Source: Pseudomonas fulva NBRC 16637 = DSM 17717 (lineage in GTDB: Bacteria; Pseudomonadota; Gammaproteobacteria; Pseudomonadales; Pseudomonadaceae). From it: DNA of 64,000 nt. This document shows positions 52,979 through 61,233 of the stretch, piece after piece. The notes under the pieces were generated by a model. That model searched no databases, had not been told where the DNA came from, and saw nothing but the letters and a program-made list of their open reading frames with translations. Made by a program: the position numbers and the translations under genes. The stretch spans positions 62,001 through 126,000 of the forward strand of contig NZ_BBIQ01000013.1 of assembly GCF_000730565.1 (NCBI RefSeq), given 5' to 3'. Position 1 is the first letter of the stretch; each line of letters begins with the position of its first letter.

Positions 52979-53461
52979 ATGCCTGATCAAATGTTCAACC
53001 TGCCCGCTGTCCAACGTATCGTGGCCGATCACCAGCAAACGCCTGGTGCGCTGCTACCGATCCTGCACGCCATTCAGCATGCCGTCGGCTACATTCCCGA
53101 TGCCGCCCTCGGTGAGATCGCCCATGCACTCAACCTGAGCCGGGCCGAGGTCCAGGGCGTCATCAGCTTCTACCATGATTTCCGTACCGCTGCGCCTGCC
53201 CGGCACACCCTGCGCCTGTGCCGGGCCGAGTCGTGCCAGAGCCGTGGCGCCGAGGCCCTGGCCGCACAGCTGCGCGAGCAGTTGGCGCTCGATGACCATG
53301 GCACCAGCGCCGACGGTGCCATCAGCCTGCGCCCGGTCTATTGCCTGGGCGCCTGTGCCTGTTCGCCGGCCCTTGAGCTGGACGGTCAGGTGCACGCCCG
53401 GCTCACGCCCGAGCGGCTACGCGAGTTGGTCAAGGGTTGCCAGGAGGGCGCCACATGCTGA
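52979..53461 (+). CDS. fdsG: NAD-dependent formate dehydrogenase gamma subunit (NuoE-like)
   Basis: A 160-residue 2Fe-2S protein. Ligand cysteines appear in LRLCRAESCQSRGAEA and VYCLGACACSPALELD, the usual C-x4-C ... C-x3-C set of NuoE-like subunits. It passes electrons between formate oxidation and NAD reduction in the cytosol. Start 52979 is chosen by the family N-terminus MPDQMFNLPAVQRIV. The fdsB ATG overlaps its stop by seven bases. Confidence 0.9.
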   Translation: MPDQMFNLPAVQRIVADHQQTPGALLPILHAIQHAVGYIPDAALGEIAHALNLSRAEVQGVISFYHDFRTAAPARHTLRLCRAESCQSRGAEALAAQLREQLALDDHGTSADGAISLRPVYCLGACACSPALELDGQVHARLTPERLRELVKGCQEGATC

Positions 53462-55014
53462 AGGTCCATGTACCCGGTGATTCGGTGGCCCGTGCCGTCG
53501 GCGCAGACCAAGTGGTCGAGGCGTTGCAGCGCGAGGCCGAGCGGCGCAATGTGCAGTTGGACATTCGGCGCACCAGTTCTCGTGGGCTTTATTGGCTCGA
53601 ACCGCTGCTTGAGTGCGACAGTGAGCAGGGGCGCCAGGGTTTCGGGCCGGTGACGCCACAGGACGTGCCCGGCCTGCTGGATGCCATGATCGGTGCAGAG
53701 GCAGACCACCGGCTGGCGCTGGGGGCTGTCGAAGACATGCCTTATCTCAAGACCCAGCAGCGCCTGCTGTTCGCGCGCGCCGGCATCACCCGACCCTTGT
53801 CCTTGGATGATTACCGCGCCCATGGCGGCTTTGCCGGGCTGGAAGCGGCCGTTGCCCTGGACGGCGCCGAGGTGGTGGCTGCCGTGCTCGATTCCGGCCT
53901 GCGTGGTCGTGGCGGGGCTGCGTTTCCTGCCGGCATCAAGTGGCGCACCGTGCGCGACGCCAAGCCTGCCCAGAAGTATGTGGTGTGCAACGCCGACGAA
54001 GGCGACTCCGGCACGTTTGCCGACCGCATGCTGATGGAAGGCGACCCGTACCTGTTGATCGAGGGCATGATCATCGCGGGCCTCGCGGTGGGTGCCGACA
54101 AGGGCTACATCTACGTGCGCTCGGAATACCCCGACGCCATCCGCACACTTGATCAGGCATTCGTCATCGCACGCCAGGCAGGCTACCTGGGCACCAATGT
54201 GGCCGGTAGCGGCAAGGCGTTCGACCTGGAAGTGCGCGTGGGCGCAGGTGCCTACATCTGCGGTGAAGAAACCGCGCTGCTCGAATCCATCGAAGGCAAG
54301 CGCGGCATCGTCCGCGCCAAGCCGCCGCTCCCGGCCCTCGAAGGCCTGTTCGGCCTGCCGACCTTGGTGCACAACGTGCTGACCCTGGCCTCGGTGCCTA
54401 TCATCCTGGCCAAGGGAGCGCCGTTCTACCGCGATTTCGGCATGGGCCGCTCGCTGGGCACCATGCCGTTCCAGTTGGCGGGCAATGTTCGCCATGGCGG
54501 CCTGGTGGAACGTGCCTTCGGCTTGACGCTGCGTGAACTGGTGGAGGACTACGGCGGTGGCACGGCCAGTGGCCGGCCGCTGAAGGCCGCACAGGTGGGT
54601 GGGCCGTTGGGCGCCTGGGTACCTCCCAGCCATTTCGACACACCGCTGGACTACGAGGCCTTCGCGGCCGTGGGCGCCATGCTCGGCCACGGCGGCGTGG
54701 TGGTTGCCGACGACACCTTGAACATGGCCAGCATGGCCCGCTTCGCCTTGCAGTTCTGTGCCGAGGAGTCCTGCGGCAAGTGCACCCCGTGCCGTATCGG
54801 CTCGACCCGTGGCATGGAAGTGGTGGACCGGCTGATCGCCAGTGATGACATCACCGAGCGCCATGACCATGCACTGCTGCTTCGCGATTTGTGCGACACC
54901 ATGCAATACGGCTCGCTGTGCGCCATGGGCGGCATGACCGCTTACCCAGTCGCCAGCGCCCTCAAGTATTTCCCTGCCGATTTCGGGCTGACCCAAGCGG
55001 AGGCCGCGCAATGA
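53455..55014 (+). CDS. fdsB: Formate dehydrogenase beta subunit (NuoF-like, FMN/NAD)
   Basis: A 519-residue flavoprotein. The N-terminal about 100 residues form a thioredoxin-like part, then the FMN/NAD region with GLRGRGGAAFPAGIKWRTV and CNADEGDSGTFADRMLME, then EESCGKCTPCRIGSTRGME, which binds a 4Fe-4S cluster. It reduces NAD with electrons from the other subunits. The stop overlaps fdsA (ATGA). Confidence 0.93.
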   Translation: MLKVHVPGDSVARAVGADQVVEALQREAERRNVQLDIRRTSSRGLYWLEPLLECDSEQGRQGFGPVTPQDVPGLLDAMIGAEADHRLALGAVEDMPYLKTQQRLLFARAGITRPLSLDDYRAHGGFAGLEAAVALDGAEVVAAVLDSGLRGRGGAAFPAGIKWRTVRDAKPAQKYVVCNADEGDSGTFADRMLMEGDPYLLIEGMIIAGLAVGADKGYIYVRSEYPDAIRTLDQAFVIARQAGYLGTNVAGSGKAFDLEVRVGAGAYICGEETALLESIEGKRGIVRAKPPLPALEGLFGLPTLVHNVLTLASVPIILAKGAPFYRDFGMGRSLGTMPFQLAGNVRHGGLVERAFGLTLRELVEDYGGGTASGRPLKAAQVGGPLGAWVPPSHFDTPLDYEAFAAVGAMLGHGGVVVADDTLNMASMARFALQFCAEESCGKCTPCRIGSTRGMEVVDRLIASDDITERHDHALLLRDLCDTMQYGSLCAMGGMTAYPVASALKYFPADFGLTQAEAAQ

Positions 55015-57881
55015 TCCATATCTTCGATCCGCAAACTGACCTGGGCACCCCCGCCCGCGACAGCGAGGTGCAGGTCAGCCTGAACATCGACGGCCGCGCG
55101 ATCAGCGTTCCGGCTGGCACGTCGGTGATGCGTGCGGCAGCCATGCTCGGCACGACCATCCCGAAGCTGTGCGCCACCGACAGCCTCGAAGCCTTCGGCT
55201 CCTGCCGCATGTGCATGGTGGAAATCGAGGGCATGCGCGGTTACCCGGCCTCCTGCACCACGCCGGTCACCGAAGGCATGGTCGTGCGCACTGAAACGCC
55301 GCGCCTGGCGGGCCTGCGCCGTAACGTGATGGAACTCTACATCTCCGACCACCCCCTCGATTGCCTGACCTGTTCGGCCAACGGTAACTGCGAACTGCAG
55401 ACCGTGGCGGGGCAGGTGGGGCTGCGCGAGGTGCGCTACGGCTATGACGGTGCGAACCATCTGACCGAAAAGAAGGACATTTCCAACCCGTACTTCGACT
55501 ACGAACCCAGCAAGTGCATCGTCTGCAGCCGATGCGTGCGTGCCTGCGAAGATATCCAGGGCACCTTTGCCTTGACCATCACCGGGCGCGGCTTCGAATC
55601 CCGGGTGGCGGCGGCCGGCGGCGACAATTTCCTGACCTCCGAGTGCGTGTCTTGCGGCGCCTGCGTGCAGGCCTGTCCGACCGCGACGCTGACCGAGAAA
55701 AGCCTGGTGCAACTGGGCCAGCCGGAACGTGCGGTGATCACCACCTGCGCCTATTGCGGCGTTGGCTGCTCGTTCCGTGCCGAAATGAAGGGCGACCAAC
55801 TGGTGCGCATGGTCCCGGACAAGAACGGCGGGGCCAACCACGGCCATGCCTGTGTCAAAGGCCGCTTTGCCTGGGGCTACGCCACGCACCCGGACCGCAT
55901 CACCAAGCCCATGATTCGCAAGCGCCTGGAAGATCCGTGGCAGGAGGTGAGCTGGGACGAGGCGGTGGCCTATGCCGCCAGCGAGTTGCGCCGCATCCAG
56001 CTCAAGTACGGCCGGGACTCCATCGGCGGTATCACCTCCAGTCGCTGCACCAACGAGGAGGCCTATCTGGTTCAGAAGCTGGTGCGCACGGCCTTCGGCA
56101 ACAACAACGTCGACACCTGCGCGCGAGTCTGCCATTCCCCCACCGGCTACGGCCTGAAACAGACACTGGGCGAGTCGGCTGGTACCCAGAGCTTCGATTC
56201 GGTGATGAAGGCCGATGTGGTGCTGGTCATTGGCGCCAACCCGACCGATGCGCACCCGGTGTTCGGCTCACAGCTCAAGCGCCGCCTGCGTGAAGGGGCG
56301 CGCCTGATCGTGATCGACCCTCGCCGCATCGACCTGGTGGACTCGCCCCATGCCCGGGCCGAGCTGCACCTGCAACTTCGTCCCGGCACCAACGTGGCCA
56401 TGCTCAACGCCTTGGCCCACGTGATCGTGACTGAGGGACTACTGGCCCAGCGCTTTATCGACGAGCGCTGCGAAACCGCAGAATTCGCCCGCTGGCGCGA
56501 CTTCGTCAGCCTGCCGGAAAATGCCCCTGAAGTGCTGGGCGAGGTGTGTGGCGTTGCAGCGCAACAGATTCGCGCCGCGGCCCGGCTGTATGCCACCGGC
56601 GGCAACGCGGCCATCTATTATGGCTTGGGCGTGACCGAGCACAGCCAGGGCAGCACTGCGGTGATGGGCATTGCCAACCTGGCCATGGCCACCGGCAACA
56701 TCGGGCGTGAAGGGGTAGGGGTCAACCCGCTGCGCGGCCAGAACAACGTCCAGGGTTCCTGTGACATGGGCTCGTTCCCTCACGAGCTGCCGGGTTACCG
56801 GCACATTTCCAACGAAGGTGTACGGGCCGAGTTCGAGCAGGCATGGGGTGTGACGCTGCACCCTGATCCGGGGCTGCGCATCCCCAACATGTTCGAAGCA
56901 GCCCTCGATGGCAGCTTCAAGGCCTTGTACTGCCAAGGCGAGGATATCGCCCAGAGCGATCCGAATACCCAGCACGTCACCGCCGCCCTGCTGGCCATGG
57001 AGTGCGTGGTGGTGCAGGACATTTTCCTCAACGAAACCGCCAAGTTTGCCCATGTGTTCCTGCCGGGCAGTTCGTTCCTGGAAAAGGACGGCACGTTCAC
57101 CAACGCCGAGCGCCGGATCTCCCGGGTTCGCAAGGTCATGGAGCCACTGGCGGGCAAGGCCGACTGGGAGGCGACCGTGGCATTGGCCAATGCGCTGGGC
57201 TACCCGATGAACTACCGGCACCCCTCCGAGATCATGGATGAGATCGCGCGCCTGACGCCGACCTTCCGCCGGGTGAGCTATGCCGAAATCGAGCGCCACG
57301 GCAGCCTGCAGTGGCCGTGCAACGATGCAGCGCCCGATGGTACTCCTACCATGCACATCGACCAGTTCGTCAGGGGCAAGGGGCGGTTCATGCTGACCGG
57401 GTACGTACCGACCGACGAGAAGGTCAACAGCCGCTATCCGCTGCTGCTGACCACCGGGCGCATCCTCAGCCAGTATAACGTCGGCGCCCAGACCCGGCGC
57501 ACAGGCAACGTCGCCTGGCACGATGCCGATCGCCTCGAGATCCATCCGACCGATGCCGAAAGCCGTGGCATCCAGGACGGTGACTGGGTCGGTATCGGCA
57601 GCCGTGCCGGGCAGACCGTGCTGCGCGCCAAGGTCAGCAGCCGCGTGGCGCCAGGTGTCGTCTACACCACCTTCCACTTCCCGGAGTCGGGTGCGAACGT
57701 GATCACCACGGACAACTCGGACTGGGCGACCAACTGCCCGGAATACAAGGTCACGGCAGTGGAGGTGGTCAAGGTGTTCCAGCCATCCCAGTGGCAGAAG
57801 CGCTACCAGGACTTCAGCGACGAGCAGCGTCGGCTGTTGCAGGAACGCCGAACCGCCGAGAAAGCCGAGGTGCGCCAATGA
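55011..57881 (+). CDS. fdsA: Formate dehydrogenase alpha subunit (Mo/W-bis-PGD)
   Basis: A 956-residue catalytic subunit. The N-terminal part has 2Fe-2S ligands (LEAFGSCRMCMVEI), a His-ligated cluster (HPLDCLTCSANGNC), then two ferredoxin 4Fe-4S clusters (CIVCSRCVRACEDIQG; CVSCGACVQACPTA) and CAYCGVGCSF. The Mo-ligand motif CARVCHSPTG is at about residues 370-379; Cys374 is the likely metal ligand, followed by catalytic His375, so this is a Cys enzyme and not a selenoprotein. The C-terminal about 120 residues form the cofactor-capping domain (LTTGRILSQYNVGAQTRRT). It oxidises formate to CO2 in the cytosol. Confidence 0.95.
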   Translation: MIHIFDPQTDLGTPARDSEVQVSLNIDGRAISVPAGTSVMRAAAMLGTTIPKLCATDSLEAFGSCRMCMVEIEGMRGYPASCTTPVTEGMVVRTETPRLAGLRRNVMELYISDHPLDCLTCSANGNCELQTVAGQVGLREVRYGYDGANHLTEKKDISNPYFDYEPSKCIVCSRCVRACEDIQGTFALTITGRGFESRVAAAGGDNFLTSECVSCGACVQACPTATLTEKSLVQLGQPERAVITTCAYCGVGCSFRAEMKGDQLVRMVPDKNGGANHGHACVKGRFAWGYATHPDRITKPMIRKRLEDPWQEVSWDEAVAYAASELRRIQLKYGRDSIGGITSSRCTNEEAYLVQKLVRTAFGNNNVDTCARVCHSPTGYGLKQTLGESAGTQSFDSVMKADVVLVIGANPTDAHPVFGSQLKRRLREGARLIVIDPRRIDLVDSPHARAELHLQLRPGTNVAMLNALAHVIVTEGLLAQRFIDERCETAEFARWRDFVSLPENAPEVLGEVCGVAAQQIRAAARLYATGGNAAIYYGLGVTEHSQGSTAVMGIANLAMATGNIGREGVGVNPLRGQNNVQGSCDMGSFPHELPGYRHISNEGVRAEFEQAWGVTLHPDPGLRIPNMFEAALDGSFKALYCQGEDIAQSDPNTQHVTAALLAMECVVVQDIFLNETAKFAHVFLPGSSFLEKDGTFTNAERRISRVRKVMEPLAGKADWEATVALANALGYPMNYRHPSEIMDEIARLTPTFRRVSYAEIERHGSLQWPCNDAAPDGTPTMHIDQFVRGKGRFMLTGYVPTDEKVNSRYPLLLTTGRILSQYNVGAQTRRTGNVAWHDADRLEIHPTDAESRGIQDGDWVGIGSRAGQTVLRAKVSSRVAPGVVYTTFHFPESGANVITTDNSDWATNCPEYKVTAVEVVKVFQPSQWQKRYQDFSDEQRRLLQERRTAEKAEVRQ

Positions 57882-58084
57882 GCCAGGACAGTTTGGTGAA
57901 GATGGCCAACCAGATTGCCCATTACTTCGACAGCGAGCCGAATCGGGACCTGGCTGTGCAGGGCGTTCGCCAGCATCTACACAACTTCTGGACGCCGGCC
58001 ATGCGCCGGCAGTTGGGAGAATGGATTGAGGCCAATAAGGCGGGGGAGGGGTTGGATCCCAAGGTGAAGGAGGCGCTGGGCTGA
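57878..58084 (+). CDS. fdsD: Formate dehydrogenase delta subunit
   Basis: A 68-residue helical protein typical of fdsD: VKMANQIAHYFDSEPNRD and HLHNFWTPAMRRQLGEWIEA. It helps assembly or stability of the complex. The ATG overlaps the fdsA stop. An fdhD/fdsC chaperone gene is not in this operon in the window. Confidence 0.88.
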   Translation: MSQDSLVKMANQIAHYFDSEPNRDLAVQGVRQHLHNFWTPAMRRQLGEWIEANKAGEGLDPKVKEALG

Positions 58085-58089
58085 AAGGT

Positions 58090-58147
58090 GCTAGCTGCCG
58101 TTGCAGTTAGCATATACAGCTCTCTGACGCCGCCTCCGGCAGCTAGC
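58090..58147. repeat. Inverted repeat after the fds operon
   Basis: GCTAGCTGCCG (58090-58100) and CGGCAGCTAGC (58137-58147) are perfect 11-bp arms with a 36-nt spacer. No T-run follows. It starts five bases after the fdsD stop and may act as an operon end or a mobile-repeat remnant. Confidence 0.5.
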
Positions 58148-58233
58148 GAGGTCCCCGTGTAGATACCCTCTTGACCCTCACCTCGCAAGCGCGATTTGAG
58201 GGTCGAGACGGCACAACAGGGACTGCATACGGT

Positions 58234-59097
58234 TCACCCCCGCGCCGAACCCACCAGATGCGCTATCGCCTCTTCACTCTTCAATACCAGTACATCCCCC
58301 TCCAACGCATCGAGTACCACCTCGGAAGTATTGCCGATCAATGCGCCGGTAAGCCCTGTGCGGCACACGGTACCGATCACCGTCACCACCGCATCCAGCT
58401 GTTTTTCGGTATGGGGAATCAGCACATCGGCCGGGCCTTCGGCCACGTGCAAGCACTCGTCGGTGATACCGTACTGTGCCTGGAAAGCAGCGCACGCCTG
58501 GCGATAACGCTGTTCGATGGTGTCGCTCAGCTGATAGACAGGGTCGGCCGCCGACAGCATGGGCGAAGGGTGGGCACTGATCACATGCAGCGCCCCCTTG
58601 GCCAGCCTGGCAATCTCGTAGCCATGGTCGACGATGCTGGCATGCAGGCGCTGGTGATCCTCGTCCTGGTTGCCCACATCCACCGCTGCCAGAACATTGC
58701 CGCCCGTCCATGGTCGCTCGCTCTTGACCATCAGCACCGCGCACGGGCAAGCGCGCAGCAGCTTCCAGTCGCCAGGGGTGAGCAAAGCCCTCTTCAGTGG
58801 ATTGTCGGGACGATGCTCCTTGATCACCAACTCGCAGCCTTCGCGCTGCTGCACGTGGATGATGGTGTCATGCAGGTTGTCTCGCCACGCCGCTTCGTGG
58901 GTGACGTGGTCAAAACCGTCTTCCTGCAACTGGTTGCCCAGCAGGCTCAACAGCGCACTGTGATCGTGCCGCTTGTCACACATCAACAAGTGCAGGCGTG
59001 CGCCCGTGACGCTGGCGATCAGCTTGGCGCGCGTCAGCGCCCGGCTGTGGGCGTGCTCGGGGTCGAGGACGACGAGAATGCTGCGAACGGCTTGCAT
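58234..59097 (-). CDS. Tandem universal stress protein
   Basis: A 287-residue cytosolic protein with two Usp domains. The first starts VRSILVVLDPEHAHSRAL and the second WTGGNVLAAVDVGNQDED, and each ends with a G-x-x-G-N-T/S-like loop; the second ends TGALIGNTSEVVLDALEGDV. UspE-type proteins support survival under stress and low oxygen. A perfect Anr/Fnr box lies upstream on its promoter side, which fits low-oxygen control. Confidence 0.88.
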   Translation of the reverse strand: MQAVRSILVVLDPEHAHSRALTRAKLIASVTGARLHLLMCDKRHDHSALLSLLGNQLQEDGFDHVTHEAAWRDNLHDTIIHVQQREGCELVIKEHRPDNPLKRALLTPGDWKLLRACPCAVLMVKSERPWTGGNVLAAVDVGNQDEDHQRLHASIVDHGYEIARLAKGALHVISAHPSPMLSAADPVYQLSDTIEQRYRQACAAFQAQYGITDECLHVAEGPADVLIPHTEKQLDAVVTVIGTVCRTGLTGALIGNTSEVVLDALEGDVLVLKSEEAIAHLVGSARG

Positions 59098-59164
59098 GGG
59101 CGTGTACTCCCTGGAAGGTGGGCAGGCGGTGCCAGACTATAGGCCGCGCGCGTTGCGCTGACGC

Positions 59165-59178
59165 TTGATGCACATCAA
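59165..59178. promoter_or_regulatory. Perfect Anr/Fnr box
   Basis: TTGAT-GCAC-ATCAA at 59165-59178 matches the Anr/Fnr consensus exactly (TTGAT-N4-ATCAA). It lies 68 bases upstream of the universal stress gene start and 75 bases upstream of miaE. The most likely target is the stress gene. Confidence 0.72.
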
Positions 59179-59253
59179 GCATAGCCACTGACGCCGCTGG
59201 CTGCCGCCGCTATAATCGCCGCCCCTGCCTGTCTCCGTATGGTCGTATCGCTT

Positions 59254-59871
59254 ATGTCCCTGATCCCTGAAATCGACGCCTTCCTGGGCTGCCCCACACC
59301 CGATGCCTGGATCGAGGCGGCGCTGGCCGATCAGGAAACGCTGCTGATCGATCACAAGAATTGCGAGTTCAAGGCGGCCAGCACGGCATTGAGCCTGATC
59401 GCCAAGTACAACACCCATCTTGACCTGATCAACATGATGTCGCGCCTGGCGCGCGAAGAGCTGGTTCATCACGAGCAGGTCTTGCGGCTGATGAAGCGTC
59501 GAGGCGTACCGCTGCGCCCTGTGTCGGCCGGTCGCTACGCCTCGGGCCTGCGTCGTCTGGTGCGCGCCCACGAGCCGGTCAAGTTGGTGGATACGCTGGT
59601 GGTCGGGGCATTCATCGAGGCACGCAGCTGCGAACGTTTTGCGGCCCTGGCGCCGCACCTGGATGAAGAGCTGGGCCGTTTCTATCACGGCCTGCTCAAA
59701 AGTGAAGCGCGCCACTATCAGGGCTACCTCAAGTTGGCGCATCACTATGGCGATGAGGCGGACATCGCGCGTCGGGTTGAACTGGTACGCGCCGCAGAAG
59801 CGGAACTCATCGCCTCAGCGGATCAAGAGCTGCGTTTTCACAGCGGCATACCGCTGGCACAGGCCGCCTGA
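59254..59871 (+). CDS. miaE: tRNA-(ms2io6A)-hydroxylase
   Basis: A 205-residue diiron hydroxylase that hydroxylates ms2i6A at position 37 of tRNAs using oxygen. Its ferritin-like helices contain LIDHKNCEFKAASTALSLIA and REELVHHEQVLRLMKRRGVP, with Glu/His iron ligands, and SEARHYQGYLKLAHHY near the C-terminus. Start 59254 (MSLIPEIDAFLGCPTP) matches the family; 59239 would add five residues. Confidence 0.93.
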   Translation: MSLIPEIDAFLGCPTPDAWIEAALADQETLLIDHKNCEFKAASTALSLIAKYNTHLDLINMMSRLAREELVHHEQVLRLMKRRGVPLRPVSAGRYASGLRRLVRAHEPVKLVDTLVVGAFIEARSCERFAALAPHLDEELGRFYHGLLKSEARHYQGYLKLAHHYGDEADIARRVELVRAAEAELIASADQELRFHSGIPLAQAA

Positions 59872-59895
59872 GCTCAGCAGGCGGCAGGGTGGGTG

Positions 59896-60216
59896 TCAGT
59901 CGCGTCGACCCAGCAGCAGGCCCACCACCAGGCCGACGCCCGCTGAAAGAGCCACGGTCTGCCAAGGGTGGCCGCCAATGTAATCCTGGGTGGCCGCGAC
60001 CATGGGCTTTGCCTTGTCACGCAGGTTACCGGCGGCTTCGCGGGCCTGACGTAGCTTGAGGCTGATCTGGGTGCGCAGGGTTTCGGCTTCTTCGCCCACC
60101 AGCGCGGCGCTGTCGTTGAGCAACCGCTCGGATTCCTCGATCAGCGCCTGTAGCTCGCTGAATACCTGGTCCTTGATCTGGTCGCTGTCGGGTACTGCGG
60201 CATTTTTACGGGCCAT
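59896..60216 (-). CDS. DUF883 (ElaB/YqjD-like) membrane protein
   Basis: A 106-residue protein: a long helical N-terminal part (VFSELQALIEESERLLNDSA) and a single C-terminal membrane segment ending in Arg/Asp (WQTVALSAGVGLVVGLLLGR). ElaB/YqjD relatives bind ribosomes and are made in stationary phase. Its role here is inferred from the family. Confidence 0.88.
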   Translation of the reverse strand: MARKNAAVPDSDQIKDQVFSELQALIEESERLLNDSAALVGEEAETLRTQISLKLRQAREAAGNLRDKAKPMVAATQDYIGGHPWQTVALSAGVGLVVGLLLGRRD

Positions 60217-60338
60217 GCCATGCTCCTCCTGGACGGGTCGTTAGAACAATGGATACTCGTGCGCCAGAAAAGTTGCCTCGCAGTGGGCGCTGGCGCCTTG
60301 GTGTAAGATACCGGTCATTTCCATCAGGCAGGTGATCC

Positions 60339-60602
60339 ATGAGTTTCAATCTGGCCAACATGAGCTACGAGGAACGGGCACAGATCGAGGCCGAGAAAGC
60401 CCGGCTGTTCGAGATGTGGCAAGCAAACCTGGGTAAGGCCAAGGGCGAGGCGGCCCGGCTGATCGCTGAAAAACCTCGGCGCAAGGGCAAATGGGCCGAA
60501 TGGGTGCGCAATGAGCTGGACACCATGACGCCCCCTGAATACGCCAGCATGGTGCGCAGCGAAGTCAACAAGCTGATGGCCGCTGCCAGCGCTGCTCGCT
60601 AA
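60339..60602 (+). CDS. Small conserved protein of unknown function
   Basis: An 87-residue charged helical protein (SYEERAQIEAEKARLFEMWQ, then KWAEWVRNELDTMTP). AGGTGA stands ahead of the ATG. I do not recognise its function; no membrane segment or signal is present. It sits between the DUF883 gene and a lipoprotein gene on the other strand. Confidence 0.65.
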   Translation: MSFNLANMSYEERAQIEAEKARLFEMWQANLGKAKGEAARLIAEKPRRKGKWAEWVRNELDTMTPPEYASMVRSEVNKLMAAASAAR

Positions 60603-60619
60603 GCCCTGCACGTGTCGCC

Positions 60620-61102
60620 CTACCACTCGCTGCCCTTGGGCAGGTCCAGCGTGCCTTTGTCACTGAACCGCACCGTGCCGAAGGGGCCGCTGGCCAGTTT
60701 GCCGCGCAGCGTATAGGGCAGACCTTGCAGCGTGTTCAACTGGCCTAGCCCATACGCCTGGCGCAGAAACGCAAACGCGGTGATGCTCACCGGCACTTGG
60801 ACCACAGCCTCGCCATACCGGCCAATCTGTCCGCCCTGGTCGCTGACGCCCGCTGCCAAGGGCTGGCCGTTGACCTCCAGGTTCACTGCAATACCGTTGT
60901 ACTCGATCGGTGTTTCATTGGGGTTTTGTACCCGCAGCTTTACCGCCATGCGCACTTCCAAGTCCTGTCCAGGCAAGGGTTCCAGGCCGATTACGCTGAT
61001 CGAAACCGGATCCCGGGGTTGCAACAGCGCGCACGCGCTCAAGGTCGCCGACATCAGCAGGACAGTGAGCAGACGGGTGAGGCGCAAAGGGCGTAGGGTC
61101 AT
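60620..61102 (-). CDS. LEA type 2 (WHy-domain) lipoprotein
   Basis: A 160-residue lipoprotein (signal TVLLMSATLSAC, lipidated Cys near residue 24). The mature part carries a WHy/LEA2 domain: VRMAVKLRVQNPNETPIEYN and GGQIGRYGEAVVQVPVSI. LEA2 proteins occur in stress protection, but the bacterial role is unclear. Start 61102 (MTLRPLRLTRLL) is preferred over 61141. Confidence 0.85.
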   Translation of the reverse strand: MTLRPLRLTRLLTVLLMSATLSACALLQPRDPVSISVIGLEPLPGQDLEVRMAVKLRVQNPNETPIEYNGIAVNLEVNGQPLAAGVSDQGGQIGRYGEAVVQVPVSITAFAFLRQAYGLGQLNTLQGLPYTLRGKLASGPFGTVRFSDKGTLDLPKGSEW

Positions 61103-61178
61103 GGGGCAGGCCTTGGGAAGAATCGTCCGGCAGTGTGGCAAATGCTCGGCAGCGTTGAAAGTGTCGGTGAAGATGAAA

Positions 61179-61197
61179 GATACTGTTTCTCATTAAC
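61179..61197 (+). promoter_or_regulatory. Fur box upstream of iutY
   Basis: GATACTGTTTCTCATTAAC matches 14 of 19 positions of the Fur consensus (GATAATGATAATCATTATC). It lies 36 bases before the iutY ATG, so iron would repress iutY through Fur. Spacing and match are read directly; binding is inferred. Confidence 0.72.
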
Positions 61198-61233
61198 GCC
61201 CGACAATTTCTCTTACTGTGTAGTTGCCTAACC

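Noticed and set aside
53386..55011. 541-codon antisense ORF over the formate dehydrogenase beta gene
   Set aside because: It mirrors the high-GC codon use of the real gene; composition is His/Gly/Arg-rich and unlike a real protein.
56118..56140. Possible selenocysteine site in the formate dehydrogenase
   Set aside because: The frame has Cys codons (CARVCHSP) with no in-frame TGA.
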